This document shows positions 7,503 through 17,158 of a stretch of 54,934 nucleotides of DNA, one piece after another. Made by a program: the position numbers and the translations under genes. Each line of letters begins with the position of its first letter. The first letter of the stretch is position 1. The DNA is from Pseudomonas sp. Lineage in GTDB: Bacteria > Pseudomonadota > Gammaproteobacteria > Pseudomonadales > Pseudomonadaceae. The notes beneath the pieces are model-generated. The model was given only the letters and a program-made list of their open reading frames with translations, was not told where the DNA came from and did no database searches. The stretch spans positions 1 to 54,934 of the forward strand of contig JAUYKV010000064.1 in assembly GCA_030699825.1 (NCBI GenBank). The letters are read 5' to 3'.

Positions 7503-8255
7503 TTACTGGGCGCTGCGCACCCGCTTGGGAGTCAGGCCGAGGTAGCGGCGCATGGCGTTGGTCAGCGCGCTCTGGCTGGAAAAACCACATTCCTCGGCGA
7601 TACGAATCAACGGCAGACCGCTCTCGCGCAACAACCGGGAAGCACTGTCGAGGCGGGTTTTCAGCAGGTATTGATGGGGGGTCAGGCCGACGCTGTCCTT
7701 GAACTGCGCATGAAAATGGCTTGGGCTGAGACAGGCGACCTGGGCCAGCTCGGCGACACTGATACGCCGCGCCAGGTGCTCGACGATGTAGTCGTCCAGT
7801 CGTTCCAGATTTAGCGCCCCCGGCACCCGCGCGGCTTGCTCGCCGAACAGGCGCAGGTGCAGCGCACGCAGCAGCACGCCGCCGAGGGCACGCGCCAGCA
7901 GCGGGTCGCTGCCATAGCGCTCCAGTTCGGCACCGGCGTAGCTCAGCAGGTTCTGGAAGTCGGCGTCCAGTTGCGGGTAACGCGGCGTCTCGAACAGATG
8001 GGTAAGCAGGGCCAGGTCTTCGCTGGAGGTGCCCTGCTCATCCAGGTCGATGATCAGCATGCGGTTGTCACCCATGCCGGCAAACTGGTGATCGGCATCA
8101 CCGGGCACCAGGCAGGCGCGCATGCGACACACCTCGCCGCCACGGCCGTTGACTTCGAACTCCGCACGGCCGGTCAGCGACAGCACCAACTGGTGGTGAT
8201 CGTGAGTGTGTTCGTGGGCCTGGTCATCCAGGCGCAGCAGGCGTGCTTTGAGCAT
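7503..8255 (-). CDS. AraC-family regulator, PruR-position orthologue
   Basis: A 250-residue regulator. The N-terminal half is a cupin-like sensor starting with a His-rich segment (HEHTHDHHQL). The C-terminal ~100 residues hold two helix-turn-helix motifs (SVAELAQVACLSPSHFHAQF and LIRIAEECGFSSQSALTNAM). It is divergent from the asrA Lon gene. In P. aeruginosa, as I recall, the gene beside asrA (PA0779) is pruR (PA0780), regulator of proline use, so orthology is likely by position. The proline genes themselves are not in this window, and the effector role is inferred. Confidence 0.75.
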   Translation of the reverse strand: MLKARLLRLDDQAHEHTHDHHQLVLSLTGRAEFEVNGRGGEVCRMRACLVPGDADHQFAGMGDNRMLIIDLDEQGTSSEDLALLTHLFETPRYPQLDADFQNLLSYAGAELERYGSDPLLARALGGVLLRALHLRLFGEQAARVPGALNLERLDDYIVEHLARRISVAELAQVACLSPSHFHAQFKDSVGLTPHQYLLKTRLDSASRLLRESGLPLIRIAEECGFSSQSALTNAMRRYLGLTPKRVRSAQ

Positions 8256-8502
8256 TGCAACGACAATTCCGGAATGTGTACTGGCACTTTAACCAGTTGT
8301 GCCGGTCGCCGTCATCCCCTGCGACCAGCGGTGGGGAGTATCCCGCCAGCCCTCGAGCGGCACCTGGCGACCGACGCAGCAAAACGGCCGGGTAAGCGAT
8401 ACGCGCGGCCAACTCCAGCCACTGCCCGGCCTGCACGAGCCGATAGACGCTCGCTTGAGCGACTTGCGCCATGTTCTCGAGAGCCGCATCGCACCGACCT
8501 GA
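8256..8502. other. Upstream region between pruR-like and asrA genes
   Basis: About 250 bp without a convincing gene. A minus-strand frame of about 100 codons crosses it but lacks a ribosome site and family resemblance, and it would overlap the regulator's start. The only clear signal is the heat-shock promoter at its right end. Confidence 0.4.
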
Positions 8503-8530
8503 TTGAAAAGCGCCATGCCTTGCCCCATGT
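8503..8530 (+). promoter_or_regulatory. Sigma-32 (RpoH) type heat-shock promoter for asrA
   Basis: TTGAAA at 8503-8508, a 14-bp spacer, then CCCCATGT at 8523-8530 match the RpoH consensus (CTTGAAA, 11-14 bp, CCCCATNT). It lies 30 bp before the asrA start codon chosen here and argues that translation does not begin upstream of it. Confidence 0.75.
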
Positions 8531-8559
8531 TGCACTTAACGCGCAACTACAGGTGCCGC

Positions 8560-10971
8560 ATGAACGAGCCACAGGACATCGAAATCCTCGCTGAACACAC
8601 CAGCGAAACCGAGCACGATCGCCGCAGCGACCAGAGCCTGGCGTTGCCCGATCAGCAGTTGCCCGACAAGCTGTATGTGATCCCGATTCACAACCGGCCC
8701 TTCTTCCCCGCCCAGGTGCTCCCGGTAATCGTCAACCAGGATCCCTGGGGCAAAACCCTGGAGCGCGTTTCCAATACCGCGCACAAGTGCCTGGCGCTGT
8801 TCTACATGGACAACCCGCCGGTCGACGGCGCCAGCTTCGACCCCGACAGCCTGCCCACGCACGGCACCCTGGTGCGGGTGCACCACGCCAGCGAGGAAGG
8901 CGGCAAACTGCAATTCGTCGCCCAGGGCCTGACCCGCGTGCGCATCCGCGGCTGGCTCAGCCGCAAGCCGCCGTACCTGGCGGAAGTCGAATACCCGAAA
9001 AGCTCGCCCGACCCGCGCGACGAGGTCAAGGCCTACGGCATGGCGCTGATCAATGCGATCAAGGAGCTGTTGCCGCTCAACCCGCTGTACAGCGAAGAGC
9101 TGAAGAACTACCTCAACCGCTTCAGCCCCAACGACCCCTCGCCGCTGACCGATTTCGCCGCGGCCCTGACCAGCGCACCCGGCAACCAGCTGCAGGAAGT
9201 GCTGGATACCGTGCCGATGCTCAAGCGCATGGAGAAAGTCCTGCCACTGCTGCGCAAGGAAGTTGAAGTCGGCCGCCTGCAGAAAGAACTGTCGGAGGAG
9301 GTCAACCGCAAAATCGGCAACAGCCAGCGCGAATTCTTCCTCAAGGAACAGTTGAAGATCATCCAGCAGGAGCTGGGCCTGAGCAAAGACGACCGCAGCG
9401 CCGACATCGAGCAGTTCGAGCTGCGTCTGGAGGGCAAGACCTTGCCCGAGCAGGCGCGCAAACGCATCGATGAAGAACTCAACAAGCTGTCGATCCTCGA
9501 GACCGGCTCGCCCGAGTACGCCGTCACCCGCAACTACCTGGACTGGGCCAGCGCGTTGCCCTGGGGCATCGTCGGCAAGGACAAACTCGACCTCAAGCAC
9601 GCGCGCCAGGTGCTCGATGCGCACCACGCCGGGATGGACGACATCAAGGAGCGGATTACCGAATTCCTCGCCGTCGGCGCCTTCAAGGGCGAGATCGCCG
9701 GCTCCATCGTCTTGCTGGTCGGCCCGCCTGGCGTGGGCAAGACCAGCATCGGCAAGTCGATTGCCGAATCCCTCGGCCGGCCGTTCTACCGTTTCAGTGT
9801 CGGCGGCATGCGCGACGAGGCCGAAATCAAGGGCCACCGGCGCACCTATATCGGCGCCCTGCCCGGCAAGCTGGTGCAGGCGCTGAAAGAGGTCGAGGTG
9901 ATGAACCCGGTGATCATGCTCGACGAGATCGACAAGCTCAGCAGCAGCTACCAGGGCGATCCGGCCTCGGCGCTGCTGGAGACCCTCGACCCGGAGCAGA
10001 ACGTCGAATTCCTCGACCACTACCTGGACCTGCGTCTGGACCTGTCCAAGGTGCTGTTCATCTGCACCGCCAACACCCTCGATTCGATTCCCGGCCCCTT
10101 GCTCGACCGCATGGAAGTGATCCGCCTGTCCGGCTACATCACCGAGGAGAAGCTGGCCATCGCCAAGCGCCATCTGTGGCCCAAGCAATTGGCCAAGGCC
10201 GGCGTGCCGAAGAATCGCCTGAGCGTCAGCGATACCGCCCTGAAGGCGGTGATCGAGGGCTACGCCCGGGAAGCCGGGGTACGCCAGCTGGAAAAACAGC
10301 TCGGCAAGCTGGTGCGCAAGGCGGTGGTCAAGCTGCTCGACGACCCCGCCAGCAAGGTCAAGATCGGCCCCAAGGATCTGGAAGCCTACCTCGGCATGCC
10401 GGTGTTCCGCCGCGAGCAGGTGCTGTCCGGCGTCGGCGTGATCACCGGCCTGGCCTGGACCAGCATGGGCGGCGCGACCCTGCCGATCGAGGCGACGCGC
10501 GTCCACACCCTCACTCGCGGCTTCAAACTAACCGGCCAACTGGGTGAGGTGATGAAGGAGTCGGCGGAAATCGCTCACAGCTACATCAGCTCGCACCTGA
10601 AACAGTTCGGCGGCGACCCGAGCTTCTTCGACCAGGCCTTCGTCCACCTGCATGTCCCCGAAGGCGCCACGCCCAAGGACGGTCCCAGTGCCGGGGTGAC
10701 CATGGCCAGCGCCCTGCTCTCGATCGCACGCAACCAGGCGCCGAAAAAAGGCGTGGCCATGACCGGCGAACTGACCCTCACCGGCCAGGTCCTGCCGATT
10801 GGCGGGGTGCGCGAGAAAGTCATAGCCGCGCGCAGGCAGAAGATCTTCGAGCTGATCCTGCCGGAAGCCAACCGTGGCTCCTACGAGGAATTGCCGGACT
10901 ACCTCAAGCAAGGCCTGACCGTGCACTTCGCCAAACGCTACAGCGATGTGGCCAAGGTGTTGTTCGACTAG
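8560..10971 (+). CDS. asrA: Lon-type ATP-dependent protease AsrA
   Basis: 803 residues with a LonA layout: N-terminal substrate domain (about 40-240), coiled linker, AAA+ module with Walker A GPPGVGKT (388-395) and Walker B VIMLDEID, then the protease domain with catalytic S710 (PKDGPSAG) and K753. The 43-residue Ser-Lys spacing equals that of E. coli Lon. It resembles the P. aeruginosa stress-response Lon AsrA (PA0779) rather than the housekeeping Lon, and the adjacent icp gene supports this. ATG 8560 is preferred over TTG 8503, which lies inside the promoter. It degrades misfolded or regulatory proteins in the cytoplasm and is likely heat-induced. Confidence 0.92.
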   Translation: MNEPQDIEILAEHTSETEHDRRSDQSLALPDQQLPDKLYVIPIHNRPFFPAQVLPVIVNQDPWGKTLERVSNTAHKCLALFYMDNPPVDGASFDPDSLPTHGTLVRVHHASEEGGKLQFVAQGLTRVRIRGWLSRKPPYLAEVEYPKSSPDPRDEVKAYGMALINAIKELLPLNPLYSEELKNYLNRFSPNDPSPLTDFAAALTSAPGNQLQEVLDTVPMLKRMEKVLPLLRKEVEVGRLQKELSEEVNRKIGNSQREFFLKEQLKIIQQELGLSKDDRSADIEQFELRLEGKTLPEQARKRIDEELNKLSILETGSPEYAVTRNYLDWASALPWGIVGKDKLDLKHARQVLDAHHAGMDDIKERITEFLAVGAFKGEIAGSIVLLVGPPGVGKTSIGKSIAESLGRPFYRFSVGGMRDEAEIKGHRRTYIGALPGKLVQALKEVEVMNPVIMLDEIDKLSSSYQGDPASALLETLDPEQNVEFLDHYLDLRLDLSKVLFICTANTLDSIPGPLLDRMEVIRLSGYITEEKLAIAKRHLWPKQLAKAGVPKNRLSVSDTALKAVIEGYAREAGVRQLEKQLGKLVRKAVVKLLDDPASKVKIGPKDLEAYLGMPVFRREQVLSGVGVITGLAWTSMGGATLPIEATRVHTLTRGFKLTGQLGEVMKESAEIAHSYISSHLKQFGGDPSFFDQAFVHLHVPEGATPKDGPSAGVTMASALLSIARNQAPKKGVAMTGELTLTGQVLPIGGVREKVIAARRQKIFELILPEANRGSYEELPDYLKQGLTVHFAKRYSDVAKVLFD

Positions 10972-11063
10972 CACCTGAAGCGCCCATGGTGCATATGCAA
11001 GCGAGATCGCAGGGTGCGATGACGCTTTAGCGATGGTGGATGAAAAAGACCTCCGACCCAGTG

Positions 11064-11145
11064 CGTAGCCCGGATAAGCCCCGGCGCAATCCGGGAGGGC
11101 GGTGGTCCTCAATGGCGCTGCGTCCGCGCTATGAATCTCGGCTAC
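11064..11145. repeat. 'GTAGCCCGGAT' repeat
   Basis: Starts CGTAGCCCGGATAAGCC and contains CGCAATCCGGG, ending CGGCTAC. The same family lies at 14513-14537 and, as a full inverted pair, at 47994-48071. It is intergenic between asrA and icp. Confidence 0.6.
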
Positions 11146-11221
11146 AAAAGCCCTCGGCAGCTTACCCCTTGCCCTGCAGAGCGACTATGCTGGCAGGCGT
11201 TTGCCGACCGAGGAGCTCTCC

Positions 11222-11614
11222 ATGCCTAACGCCCATCGCCTGTTACTGCCGCTCGGCTTCGCCTTGTTGAGCGGCTGCGCTCACCAAGCCGGTAGCCTCA
11301 ATGTGCAACAGCAAAGCCAGTGCCCGCTAAACCTGCGCAGCGGCCAGCAAGTGATCCTGACCCTGCCGAGCAACCCCACCACGGGGTTCCGCTGGGTGCT
11401 ACGTGACGCCGCCAGCAGCCTGCTCGACAGCCTCGGCCCCGAGGTCTACAGCAACCCGGAAGACGCGGGACTGATCGGCAGTGCCGGCCAGTCGACCTGG
11501 CGCTTCCAGGCTCGCCACGCAGGCGCAGGCCACTTGCTGCTGACCTATCAGCGCCCTTGGGAAACCGAGGTCGCCCCGGCAAAAACCTTCGATTGCCCGA
11601 TCCGGGTTGAGTAA
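11222..11614 (+). CDS. icp: Chagasin-family inhibitor of cysteine peptidases (lipoprotein)
   Basis: A 130-residue protein with a lipoprotein signal (LLSGC, C19). The three chagasin loops are present: NPTTG (in SNPTTGFRW), the Gly-rich GAGHLLLTY segment, and RPWE. These loops insert into the active cleft of papain-type (C1) peptidases. GAGGAG lies about 7 bp before ATG 11222. The gene follows asrA, as icp (PA0778) does in P. aeruginosa. It is probably anchored in a membrane facing the periplasm. The natural target peptidase is not known here. Confidence 0.85.
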   Translation: MPNAHRLLLPLGFALLSGCAHQAGSLNVQQQSQCPLNLRSGQQVILTLPSNPTTGFRWVLRDAASSLLDSLGPEVYSNPEDAGLIGSAGQSTWRFQARHAGAGHLLLTYQRPWETEVAPAKTFDCPIRVE

Positions 11615-11774
11615 CCCCGCGCGACCGCCCCACCCGGCCGTTACGGCCTTGTCGCGGGTCCGCGAGAAGATTGCCGACGACGCCCATGGCGTGAATGTTG
11701 TCCTCGTGTGGCAAGCAGAACCCGGTTTAATCGGCTATAGCAAGTAGACGGGTTCTACTTTCGAGGGAAACCAC

Positions 11775-12347
11775 ATGACGCGGCTATGGCGTGAAGCAGT
11801 AGTGGTCGTAACACTGGTCTGGCTGAGTGGATGCAGCAGCCTTTTACCCAGCGAACGAGCCGAAGTGCAGTCTCCATTCATCGATTATCTGGATGCGGAA
11901 ATGCGCTATTCCCAGGCGATAAATGGCATGACCAGTCGCTCCGAGCTGTTCTCCCTGGGCTTTGACCCGCTGACCCAGGGCAACGGCAAAATGCTCTCGT
12001 TCATCGACGTACGGCTGATGTTCGTGCAGCCGAACATCCCCATCGACTACCTGCCGGACGGCCTGGTGCAATGCCTGGAAGCCAAGGACCGCTGCATCGG
12101 TTATGCCTTCGAATTCACCAAGAGCGATACCAAGCGGGTCGGCAGTTTCTGGGCCGACGTGTTCAACTTCCGCAAACAGCGGGCGATGCAGGGCTGGTCG
12201 TTCCGCGCGGTATTCGTACTGGTCGACGACACCCTGGTGCACAAGGTCAGCAATGGCGAGCCGAACATTCGTCACTTCGAAGTCAAACGCAACCCGCTGG
12301 GTCCGCTGCAGGGCGCCGGTGAGTATTTCTCCGATCAGTTGAAGTGA
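11775..12347 (+). CDS. Predicted lipoprotein of unknown function
   Basis: 190 residues beginning with an N-terminal hydrophobic segment and lipobox LSGC (C20). The mature part is soluble, mixed alpha/beta in composition, with CLEAKDRC as a possible disulfide pair. I recognise no family. It sits alone between icp and cmoA with about 160 bp before it, so it probably has its own promoter. Function is open. Confidence 0.75.
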   Translation: MTRLWREAVVVVTLVWLSGCSSLLPSERAEVQSPFIDYLDAEMRYSQAINGMTSRSELFSLGFDPLTQGNGKMLSFIDVRLMFVQPNIPIDYLPDGLVQCLEAKDRCIGYAFEFTKSDTKRVGSFWADVFNFRKQRAMQGWSFRAVFVLVDDTLVHKVSNGEPNIRHFEVKRNPLGPLQGAGEYFSDQLK

Positions 12348-12527
12348 TCGCGGCTTGCCGCTCAGGGCTGAGCGGCCCGCTGCACCGAAGCCCTGGGCGG
12401 CAGGTGTGCCACCCTCCTCCCTATGCTGCGCGCCAATTTTCCCTGGGGAAGAAGGCCACAAGAGCGTCGTCGCTGCGCGACTTTCACGCTAAAATCGCCG
12501 GCTTTCCCGACCTTGCGCGGAACCACC

Positions 12528-13271
12528 GTGAAAAAACAGCCCGACCGTCTCTTCGCCCAGCCCCTGCCCCAGGTGCCGGACTTCGCCTTCAACGAGGACG
12601 TGGTGCGGGTGTTCCCGGACATGATCAAGCGCTCGGTGCCCGGTTACCCGACCATCGTCGAGAACATCGGCGTACTCGCCGGCCAGTTCGCCCAGCCGCA
12701 CAGCGTGCTCTACGACCTCGGCAGCTCCCTCGGCGCAGTGACCCAGGCCCTGCGCCGCCACGTCCAGGTCGAAGACTGCCGGGTGATCGCGGTGGACAAT
12801 TCCAGCGCCATGGTCGGGCGCTGCCGCGAATACCTGCATGCCCAGGACTCGATGTTCCAGGAGCTGTTGCCGGTCGAGGTGATCGAGGCCGATATTCTCG
12901 GCCTCAAGTTTCAGCCAACCTCGCTGGTGGCGCTGAATTTCACCCTGCAATTCATCCAGCCCGAACAACGCCTCGAACTGCTAACGCGGATTCGCCAGGC
13001 CCTGCTGCCCGGCGGCGCCTTGATCCTCTCGGAGAAACTGCGCTTCGAGGATGCCGAGCAGCATCAATTGCTCGGCGACCTGCACATCGCCTTCAAACGC
13101 GCCAACGGCTACAGCGAACTGGAAATCGCGCAGAAACGCAGCGCCATCGAGAAAGTCATGCTGCCGGACAGCCTGGAGCAGCACCGCGAGCGCCTGCTGG
13201 CCGCCGGTTTCAGCAAGGTGGTGCCCTGGTTCCAGTGCCTCAACTTCGCCTCACTGATTGCCTTGCCATGA
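12528..13271 (+). CDS. cmoA: Carboxy-SAM synthase CmoA
   Basis: A 247-residue class I methyltransferase-fold protein that makes carboxy-S-adenosylmethionine from SAM and prephenate, the donor for tRNA wobble-uridine modification (cmo5U34). The SAM loop is [10 protein letters not shown] (63-72). The N-terminus PDRLFAQP and the segment [19 protein letters not shown] are characteristic. GTG 12528 is chosen because it gives the family N-terminus (MKKQPDRLF); upstream in-frame sequence is unrelated. The stop overlaps the cmoB start by 4 nt, so the two are coupled. Confidence 0.95.
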   Translation: MKKQPDRLFAQPLPQVPDFAFNEDVVRVFPDMIKRSVPGYPTIVENIGVLAGQFAQPHSVLYDLGSSLGAVTQALRRHVQVEDCRVIAVDNSSAMVGRCREYLHAQDSMFQELLPVEVIEADILGLKFQPTSLVALNFTLQFIQPEQRLELLTRIRQALLPGGALILSEKLRFEDAEQHQLLGDLHIAFKRANGYSELEIAQKRSAIEKVMLPDSLEQHRERLLAAGFSKVVPWFQCLNFASLIALP

Positions 13272-14236
13272 TCAACCGCCTCGACCTCGACGCCCTGCAA
13301 GCTGCGCTGGTGGGCACCCCGCTGCAAGACTGGGCAGCCGGACTGCCCGGACAGATCGACGCCAAACTGGCCATCGGTCATGGCGACCTGCAACGCTGGT
13401 ACGGCGCCGTGCAGGCCTTGCCTGCGCTGAACGTCGAACAACTGGAGCTGTTGACTGCCTTCACCTTCGGCGGTGCCTGCGATGAAAGCAGCCGCAGCGA
13501 ACTGAAAAGCGCACTGCAGGGTTTGATCCCCTGGCGCAAAGGCCCCTTCGAGCTGTTCGGCGTGCATGTCGATACGGAATGGCGCTCGGACTGGAAGTGG
13601 CAGCGCGTGGCGCCCTACCTCGACCTGGCCGGCAAGCGCGTGCTGGATGTCGGCTGCGGCAACGGCTACTACATGTGGCGCATGCTCGGCGCCGGTGCCG
13701 ACAGCGTGGTCGGTATCGACCCCAACTGGCTGTTCCTCTGCCAGTTCCTGGCGATCAAGAACTACCTGCCCGACCTGCCGGCCTGGCATCTGCCGCTGGC
13801 CTTCGAGGAGTTACCGGGCAAGCTGCAGGGCTTCGATACCGTGTTTTCCATGGGCGTGCTCTACCACCGGCGCTCGCCGATCGACCACCTGCTGGATCTC
13901 AAGGATTGCCTGGTCAAGGGCGGCGAACTGGTGTTGGAAACCCTGGTGGTGGAAGGCGATGCCCAGCAGGTGCTGGTCCCCGAAGACCGTTACGCGCAGA
14001 TGCGCAACGTCTGGTTCCTACCCTCGGTGCCGGCGCTGGAACTGTGGCTACGGCGTGCCGGCTTTGTCGATGTGCGCTGCGTGGATGTCAACACCACCTC
14101 GGTGCAGGAGCAGCGCGCCACCGAGTGGATGCGCTTCCAGTCGCTGCCGGAATTCCTCGACCCAGCCGACCACAGCCGCACCCTCGAAGGCCTGCCGGCG
14201 CCAACCCGCGCGGTGATCATTGCGCGCAAGCCCTGA
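13268..14236 (+). CDS. cmoB: tRNA U34 carboxymethyltransferase CmoB
   Basis: 322 residues. Transfers the carboxymethyl group from carboxy-SAM to 5-hydroxyuridine 34 of tRNAs, the step after CmoA. Cofactor loop DVGCGNGYY at 127-135; [10 protein letters not shown] near 102-111 is typical of the family. The ATGA overlap with cmoA fixes the start at 13268. The pair is a two-gene operon. As far as I recall it is not at this site in P. aeruginosa, so it may mark a local rearrangement between the icp and pdxJ segments. Confidence 0.95.
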   Translation: MINRLDLDALQAALVGTPLQDWAAGLPGQIDAKLAIGHGDLQRWYGAVQALPALNVEQLELLTAFTFGGACDESSRSELKSALQGLIPWRKGPFELFGVHVDTEWRSDWKWQRVAPYLDLAGKRVLDVGCGNGYYMWRMLGAGADSVVGIDPNWLFLCQFLAIKNYLPDLPAWHLPLAFEELPGKLQGFDTVFSMGVLYHRRSPIDHLLDLKDCLVKGGELVLETLVVEGDAQQVLVPEDRYAQMRNVWFLPSVPALELWLRRAGFVDVRCVDVNTTSVQEQRATEWMRFQSLPEFLDPADHSRTLEGLPAPTRAVIIARKP

Positions 14237-14265
14237 CCACTGCCATAACCCTGAAGGAGATCCTA

Positions 14266-14300
14266 CGTCGTCCAGACGCCGCGCTGTCGCGCAGCAAACT
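14266..14300 (+). repeat. 'GTCGCGCAGC' repeat, copy 3
   Basis: CGTCGTCCAGACGCC followed by GCGCTGTCGCGCAGCAAACT, on the plus strand and 29 bp after the cmoB stop. It leads the 343-bp repeat cluster 14237-14579, which contains no gene. Confidence 0.75.
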
Positions 14301-14324
14301 GGGGGCGCGCGGGGCCCCACTGTC

Positions 14325-14392
14325 GTAGGAGCGGCTTCAGCCGCGAAGCTTTGGCTGTGCCGCGAAGAATTCGCGGCTAAAGCCGCTCCTAC
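14325..14392. repeat. REPIN (inverted REP pair)
   Basis: GTAGGAGCGGCTTCAGCC at the left, CGGCTAAAGCCGCTCCTAC at the right, around a short spacer. This is the classic Pseudomonas REP doublet able to form a long hairpin. Confidence 0.85.
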
Positions 14393-14400
14393 AGAGAACG

Positions 14401-14445
14401 TAATAACCTATAAAATCAATGACATACAGGTTGTTTGATGAGAGC
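14401..14445 (+). repeat. AT-rich hairpin repeat following a REP
   Basis: AACCT (14405-14409) pairs with AGGTT (14428-14432) around an 18-nt AT-rich loop, then TTTGATGAGAG. The copy at 47859 has AATCC/GGATT at the same places, a compensatory change. Both follow a REP ending CTCCTAC. Confidence 0.6.
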
Positions 14446-14512
14446 AGGCCATGCCAGCGACATGTGGTTCGCGGCCATGGGCCGCTCCCAGAGGCGTTCC
14501 GGCGATCAGGTC

Positions 14513-14569
14513 CGTAGCCCGGATTGCATTGGGCTACAAACCTGATTCGCGGCTGAAGCCCCTCCCACG
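14513..14569. repeat. 'GTAGCCCGGAT' fragment plus single REP
   Basis: CGTAGCCCGGATTGCATTGGGCTAC (a short palindromic member of the 11064/47994 family) at 14513-14537 is followed by a REP (TTCGCGGCTGAAGCCCCTCCCAC) at about 14545-14569, just past the 3' end of pdxJ. Confidence 0.6.
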
Positions 14570-14579
14570 GAATTGCTAT

Positions 14580-15326
14580 TCAGCCGCGCCCTGCCGCCGC
14601 GAGTATCAGTGCCTTCATCTCCGCCACCGCCTGCTTGAAGCCGACGAACAGGGCATGCGCGACCAGAGCGTGGCCGATGTTCAGTTCGTTGATTCCGGGG
14701 ATCGCCGCCACCGCCTCGACGTTGTGGTAATGCAGGCCGTGGCCGGCATTGACGATCAGTCCGTGGGCCAGGCCGCAGGCCACGCCGTCGCGAATCCGCG
14801 CCAACTCCCTGGCTGTTTCGGCCGGGGTAACAGCATCGGCATAGCGCCCGGTATGCAGTTCGATCGCCGGCGCACCGACGCGCTTGGAGGCTTCGATCTG
14901 CTGCGGATCCGGGTCGATGAACAGCGAGACCTCGCAGCCGATCCGGCTCAGGCGCTCAACCGCGGCGCGAATCCGTGCTTCTTGCCCGGCCACGTCCAGG
15001 CCACCCTCGGTGGTCAGCTCCTGGCGGGTTTCCGGCACCAGACAGACGTGTTCGGGACGAATGCTTTCGGCAAAGGCGAGCATCTCTTCGGTGACGCCCA
15101 TCTCGAAGTTCATCCGCGTCTGCATGACCTCCTTGAGCATCCGCACGTCACGCTCCTGGATATGCCGACGGTCTTCGCGCAGGTGCACGGTGATGCCATC
15201 GGCGCCCGCCTCCTCGGCGTCCAGCGCGGCCTTTACCGGATCCGGGTAGCGCGTGCCGCGGGCCTGGCGCAGGGTCGCCACATGGTCGATGTTCACACCC
15301 AGCAGAATACGGTTGGCGTCAGTCAC
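14580..15326 (-). CDS. pdxJ: Pyridoxine 5'-phosphate synthase PdxJ
   Basis: 248 residues, a TIM-barrel enzyme that condenses 3-amino-1-hydroxyacetone phosphate with deoxyxylulose 5-phosphate in vitamin B6 synthesis. Diagnostic segments are [16 protein letters not shown] near residue 10, [10 protein letters not shown] near 48 and GHGLHYHNV near 192. Length is normal. It is the last gene of the era-recO-pdxJ block; its start overlaps the recO end by 8 nt. Confidence 0.96.
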   Translation of the reverse strand: MTDANRILLGVNIDHVATLRQARGTRYPDPVKAALDAEEAGADGITVHLREDRRHIQERDVRMLKEVMQTRMNFEMGVTEEMLAFAESIRPEHVCLVPETRQELTTEGGLDVAGQEARIRAAVERLSRIGCEVSLFIDPDPQQIEASKRVGAPAIELHTGRYADAVTPAETARELARIRDGVACGLAHGLIVNAGHGLHYHNVEAVAAIPGINELNIGHALVAHALFVGFKQAVAEMKALILAAAGRG

Positions 15327-16011
15327 GTGGTGGCTCCTTGAGCGTCATGAACAGTTCGCGGCTGACCAGCGGTCGACCGCCTAAATGGGGCGCCAGGGCC
15401 TGGCGCATGAGGCGCTTGGCCGCGGCCAGGGCGCCTGGAACGTTCCAGTCGGCCTCGGCCATGGCGAGTAATTCGCTGCCGTGGAACACGCCAGGCTGCA
15501 ACTGTCCGACCGCTTCCAGGCCGGCATCCGTTTGCAGGCGATAGAGGCCCGCAGCGACGATCGGCTGGCCGAGCCGATCCATATCCAGGGCGAAACCATA
15601 GCCCAGATCATCGAGCAAACGCCATTCAAATGAACGCAGCAAAGGCTCCAGCGCGCGGCCCTGGGCCAGCGCCAGCACGGTCATGGCGTAGTGGTCGAAC
15701 GTCGCCGGGTGCGGGTCTTGCTCCGGCAGCAGGCGGATCAGCAGCTCGTTCAGGTAGAGGCCGCTGAACAGCGCCTCGCCGTGCAACAGGTTGGGGATGC
15801 CGGCGGCTTCGAGACGGCTGACGTTCTTCAGCTCGCCGCGCCCGCGAAATTCCACTTCCAGCGGCACGAACGGCCGCGCCAGGCTGCCGGCCTTGCCTCG
15901 CGCGCCGCGCATAACCGCGCGCAGGCGGCCTTGCGGGGTGAGAAAGTCCACCAGTGCACTGCTCTCGCGATAGGCACGGCTGTGCAGGACATAGGCGGGC
16001 TGAGAGGTCAT
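15319..16011 (-). CDS. recO: DNA repair protein RecO
   Basis: 230 residues. An N-terminal OB fold ([20 protein letters not shown]) and helical C-terminal region fit RecO, which loads RecA on SSB-coated single-stranded DNA with RecR in the RecFOR pathway. It lies between era and pdxJ, as in other Pseudomonas, but is separated from era by a 244-bp repeat element that may contain its own promoter. Confidence 0.93.
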   Translation of the reverse strand: MTSQPAYVLHSRAYRESSALVDFLTPQGRLRAVMRGARGKAGSLARPFVPLEVEFRGRGELKNVSRLEAAGIPNLLHGEALFSGLYLNELLIRLLPEQDPHPATFDHYAMTVLALAQGRALEPLLRSFEWRLLDDLGYGFALDMDRLGQPIVAAGLYRLQTDAGLEAVGQLQPGVFHGSELLAMAEADWNVPGALAAAKRLMRQALAPHLGGRPLVSRELFMTLKEPPRD

Positions 16012-16031
16012 GGATTGTTGACTGCCACGTT

Positions 16032-16210
16032 CCGTAGGATGGGTTAGCCGCCAGCACTACACCCGAATCAAGGCAGCATTTCTGCGTGCGGCGTAACCCA
16101 TCAATGCGTTGTACCTGCCGATGCCGTGTTGGGTTACGCGGCGTCTTATGCCGTTGTATTTATCCGATAAGTGAATGCGCCGCTAACCTACGCGGCCCGA
16201 CCCAACCTAC
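16032..16210. repeat. 'GTAGGATGGGTTAG' palindromic element between era and recO
   Basis: Left end CCGTAGGATGGGTTAG, internal GGCGTAACCCATC and GGGTTACGCGG, right end CTAACCTACGCGGCCCGACCC then AACCTAC. It is the same family as 4583-4751 and 30070-30210 but with a different central part. It separates recO from era inside an otherwise compact operon. Confidence 0.6.
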
Positions 16211-16255
16211 GAACTGGCTCTGCCCTTGCGATGGCGGGATGCGCCCGGCCGCGGC

Positions 16256-17158
16256 TTAAATGTTGTCGTAACCCAGGGAACGCAAGGCGCGCTCGTCGTC
16301 CGACCAACCGCTTTTGACCTTGACCCAGAGGTTGAGCATGACCTTGGAGTCGAACATCACTTCCATGTCCTTGCGCGCCTCCTGACCGATACGCTTGATC
16401 CGCTCGCCCTTGTCGCCAATGATGATTTTCTTCTGGCCGTCTCGCTCGACCAGAATCAGCGCGTGGATATGCAGAATGCGCCCATCGCGCTTGAATTCCT
16501 CGATTTCCACGGTGATCTGATACGGCAACTCGGCACCGAGCTGGCGCATGACCTTCTCGCGCACCAGTTCGGCGGCGAAGAAACGGCTGGAGCGGTCGGT
16601 GACCTGGTCTTCCGGGAAGAAATGCACGCCCTCGGGCAGACGCTCGCCGACCAGTTTTTCCAGGGTATCGAGGTTATGTCCGTGCTGCGCGGAGACCGGT
16701 ACGATCTCGGCGTTGGGCAACTGGGTGGCCAGCCACTCCAGGTGCGGCATCAAATCGGCCTTGTCTTCGAGGCGATCGGTCTTGTTGATCGCCAGGATCA
16801 CCGGGCCCTGCACGTACTGAATGCGCTCGAGCACCAGCTGATCCTCGTCGGTCCAGCGGGTGCGGTCGACCACGAAGATCACCACGTCGACATCTTTCAG
16901 CGCCGACGAGGCGTTCTTGTTCATGTAACGGTTAAGGGCTTTCTCGTTGTTCTTGTGCAGGCCGGGGGTGTCTACGTAGATCGCCTGGATATCGCCCTCG
17001 GTCTTGATCCCGAGCATGTTGTGCCGGGTGGTCTGCGGCTTGCGCGAGGTGATCGCCAGCTTCTGTCCGAGGATGTGGTTGAGCAGGGTCGACTTGCCCA
17101 CGTTGGGCCGGCCAACAATGGCGACATAGCCACAGCGTGTAACGGGTGTATCAGTCAT
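16256..17158 (-). CDS. era: GTPase Era
   Basis: 300 residues. N-terminal GTPase with G1 GRPNVGKS, G3 DTPG and G4 NKTD, then a C-terminal KH domain (GxxGxxIKxIGxxAR pattern in [15 protein letters not shown]). Needed for 16S rRNA 3'-end maturation and 30S assembly. ATG 17158 is chosen: it overlaps the rnc end by 8 nt and gives the usual N-terminus [16 protein letters not shown]. Confidence 0.96.
   Translation of the reverse strand: MTDTPVTRCGYVAIVGRPNVGKSTLLNHILGQKLAITSRKPQTTRHNMLGIKTEGDIQAIYVDTPGLHKNNEKALNRYMNKNASSALKDVDVVIFVVDRTRWTDEDQLVLERIQYVQGPVILAINKTDRLEDKADLMPHLEWLATQLPNAEIVPVSAQHGHNLDTLEKLVGERLPEGVHFFPEDQVTDRSSRFFAAELVREKVMRQLGAELPYQITVEIEEFKRDGRILHIHALILVERDGQKKIIIGDKGERIKRIGQEARKDMEVMFDSKVMLNLWVKVKSGWSDDERALRSLGYDNI

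Noticed and set aside
8224..8535. 103-codon minus-strand frame between the AraC gene and asrA
   Set aside because: No ribosome site or recognised family, overlaps the regulator's start and the heat-shock promoter.
8536..10506. 656-codon minus-strand frame across asrA
   Set aside because: Antisense to a fully conserved Lon protease; no ribosome site or family pattern.
12344..13267. Long upstream extension of the cmoB frame
   Set aside because: Runs through cmoA in another frame; the ATGA overlap at 13268 gives the family start.
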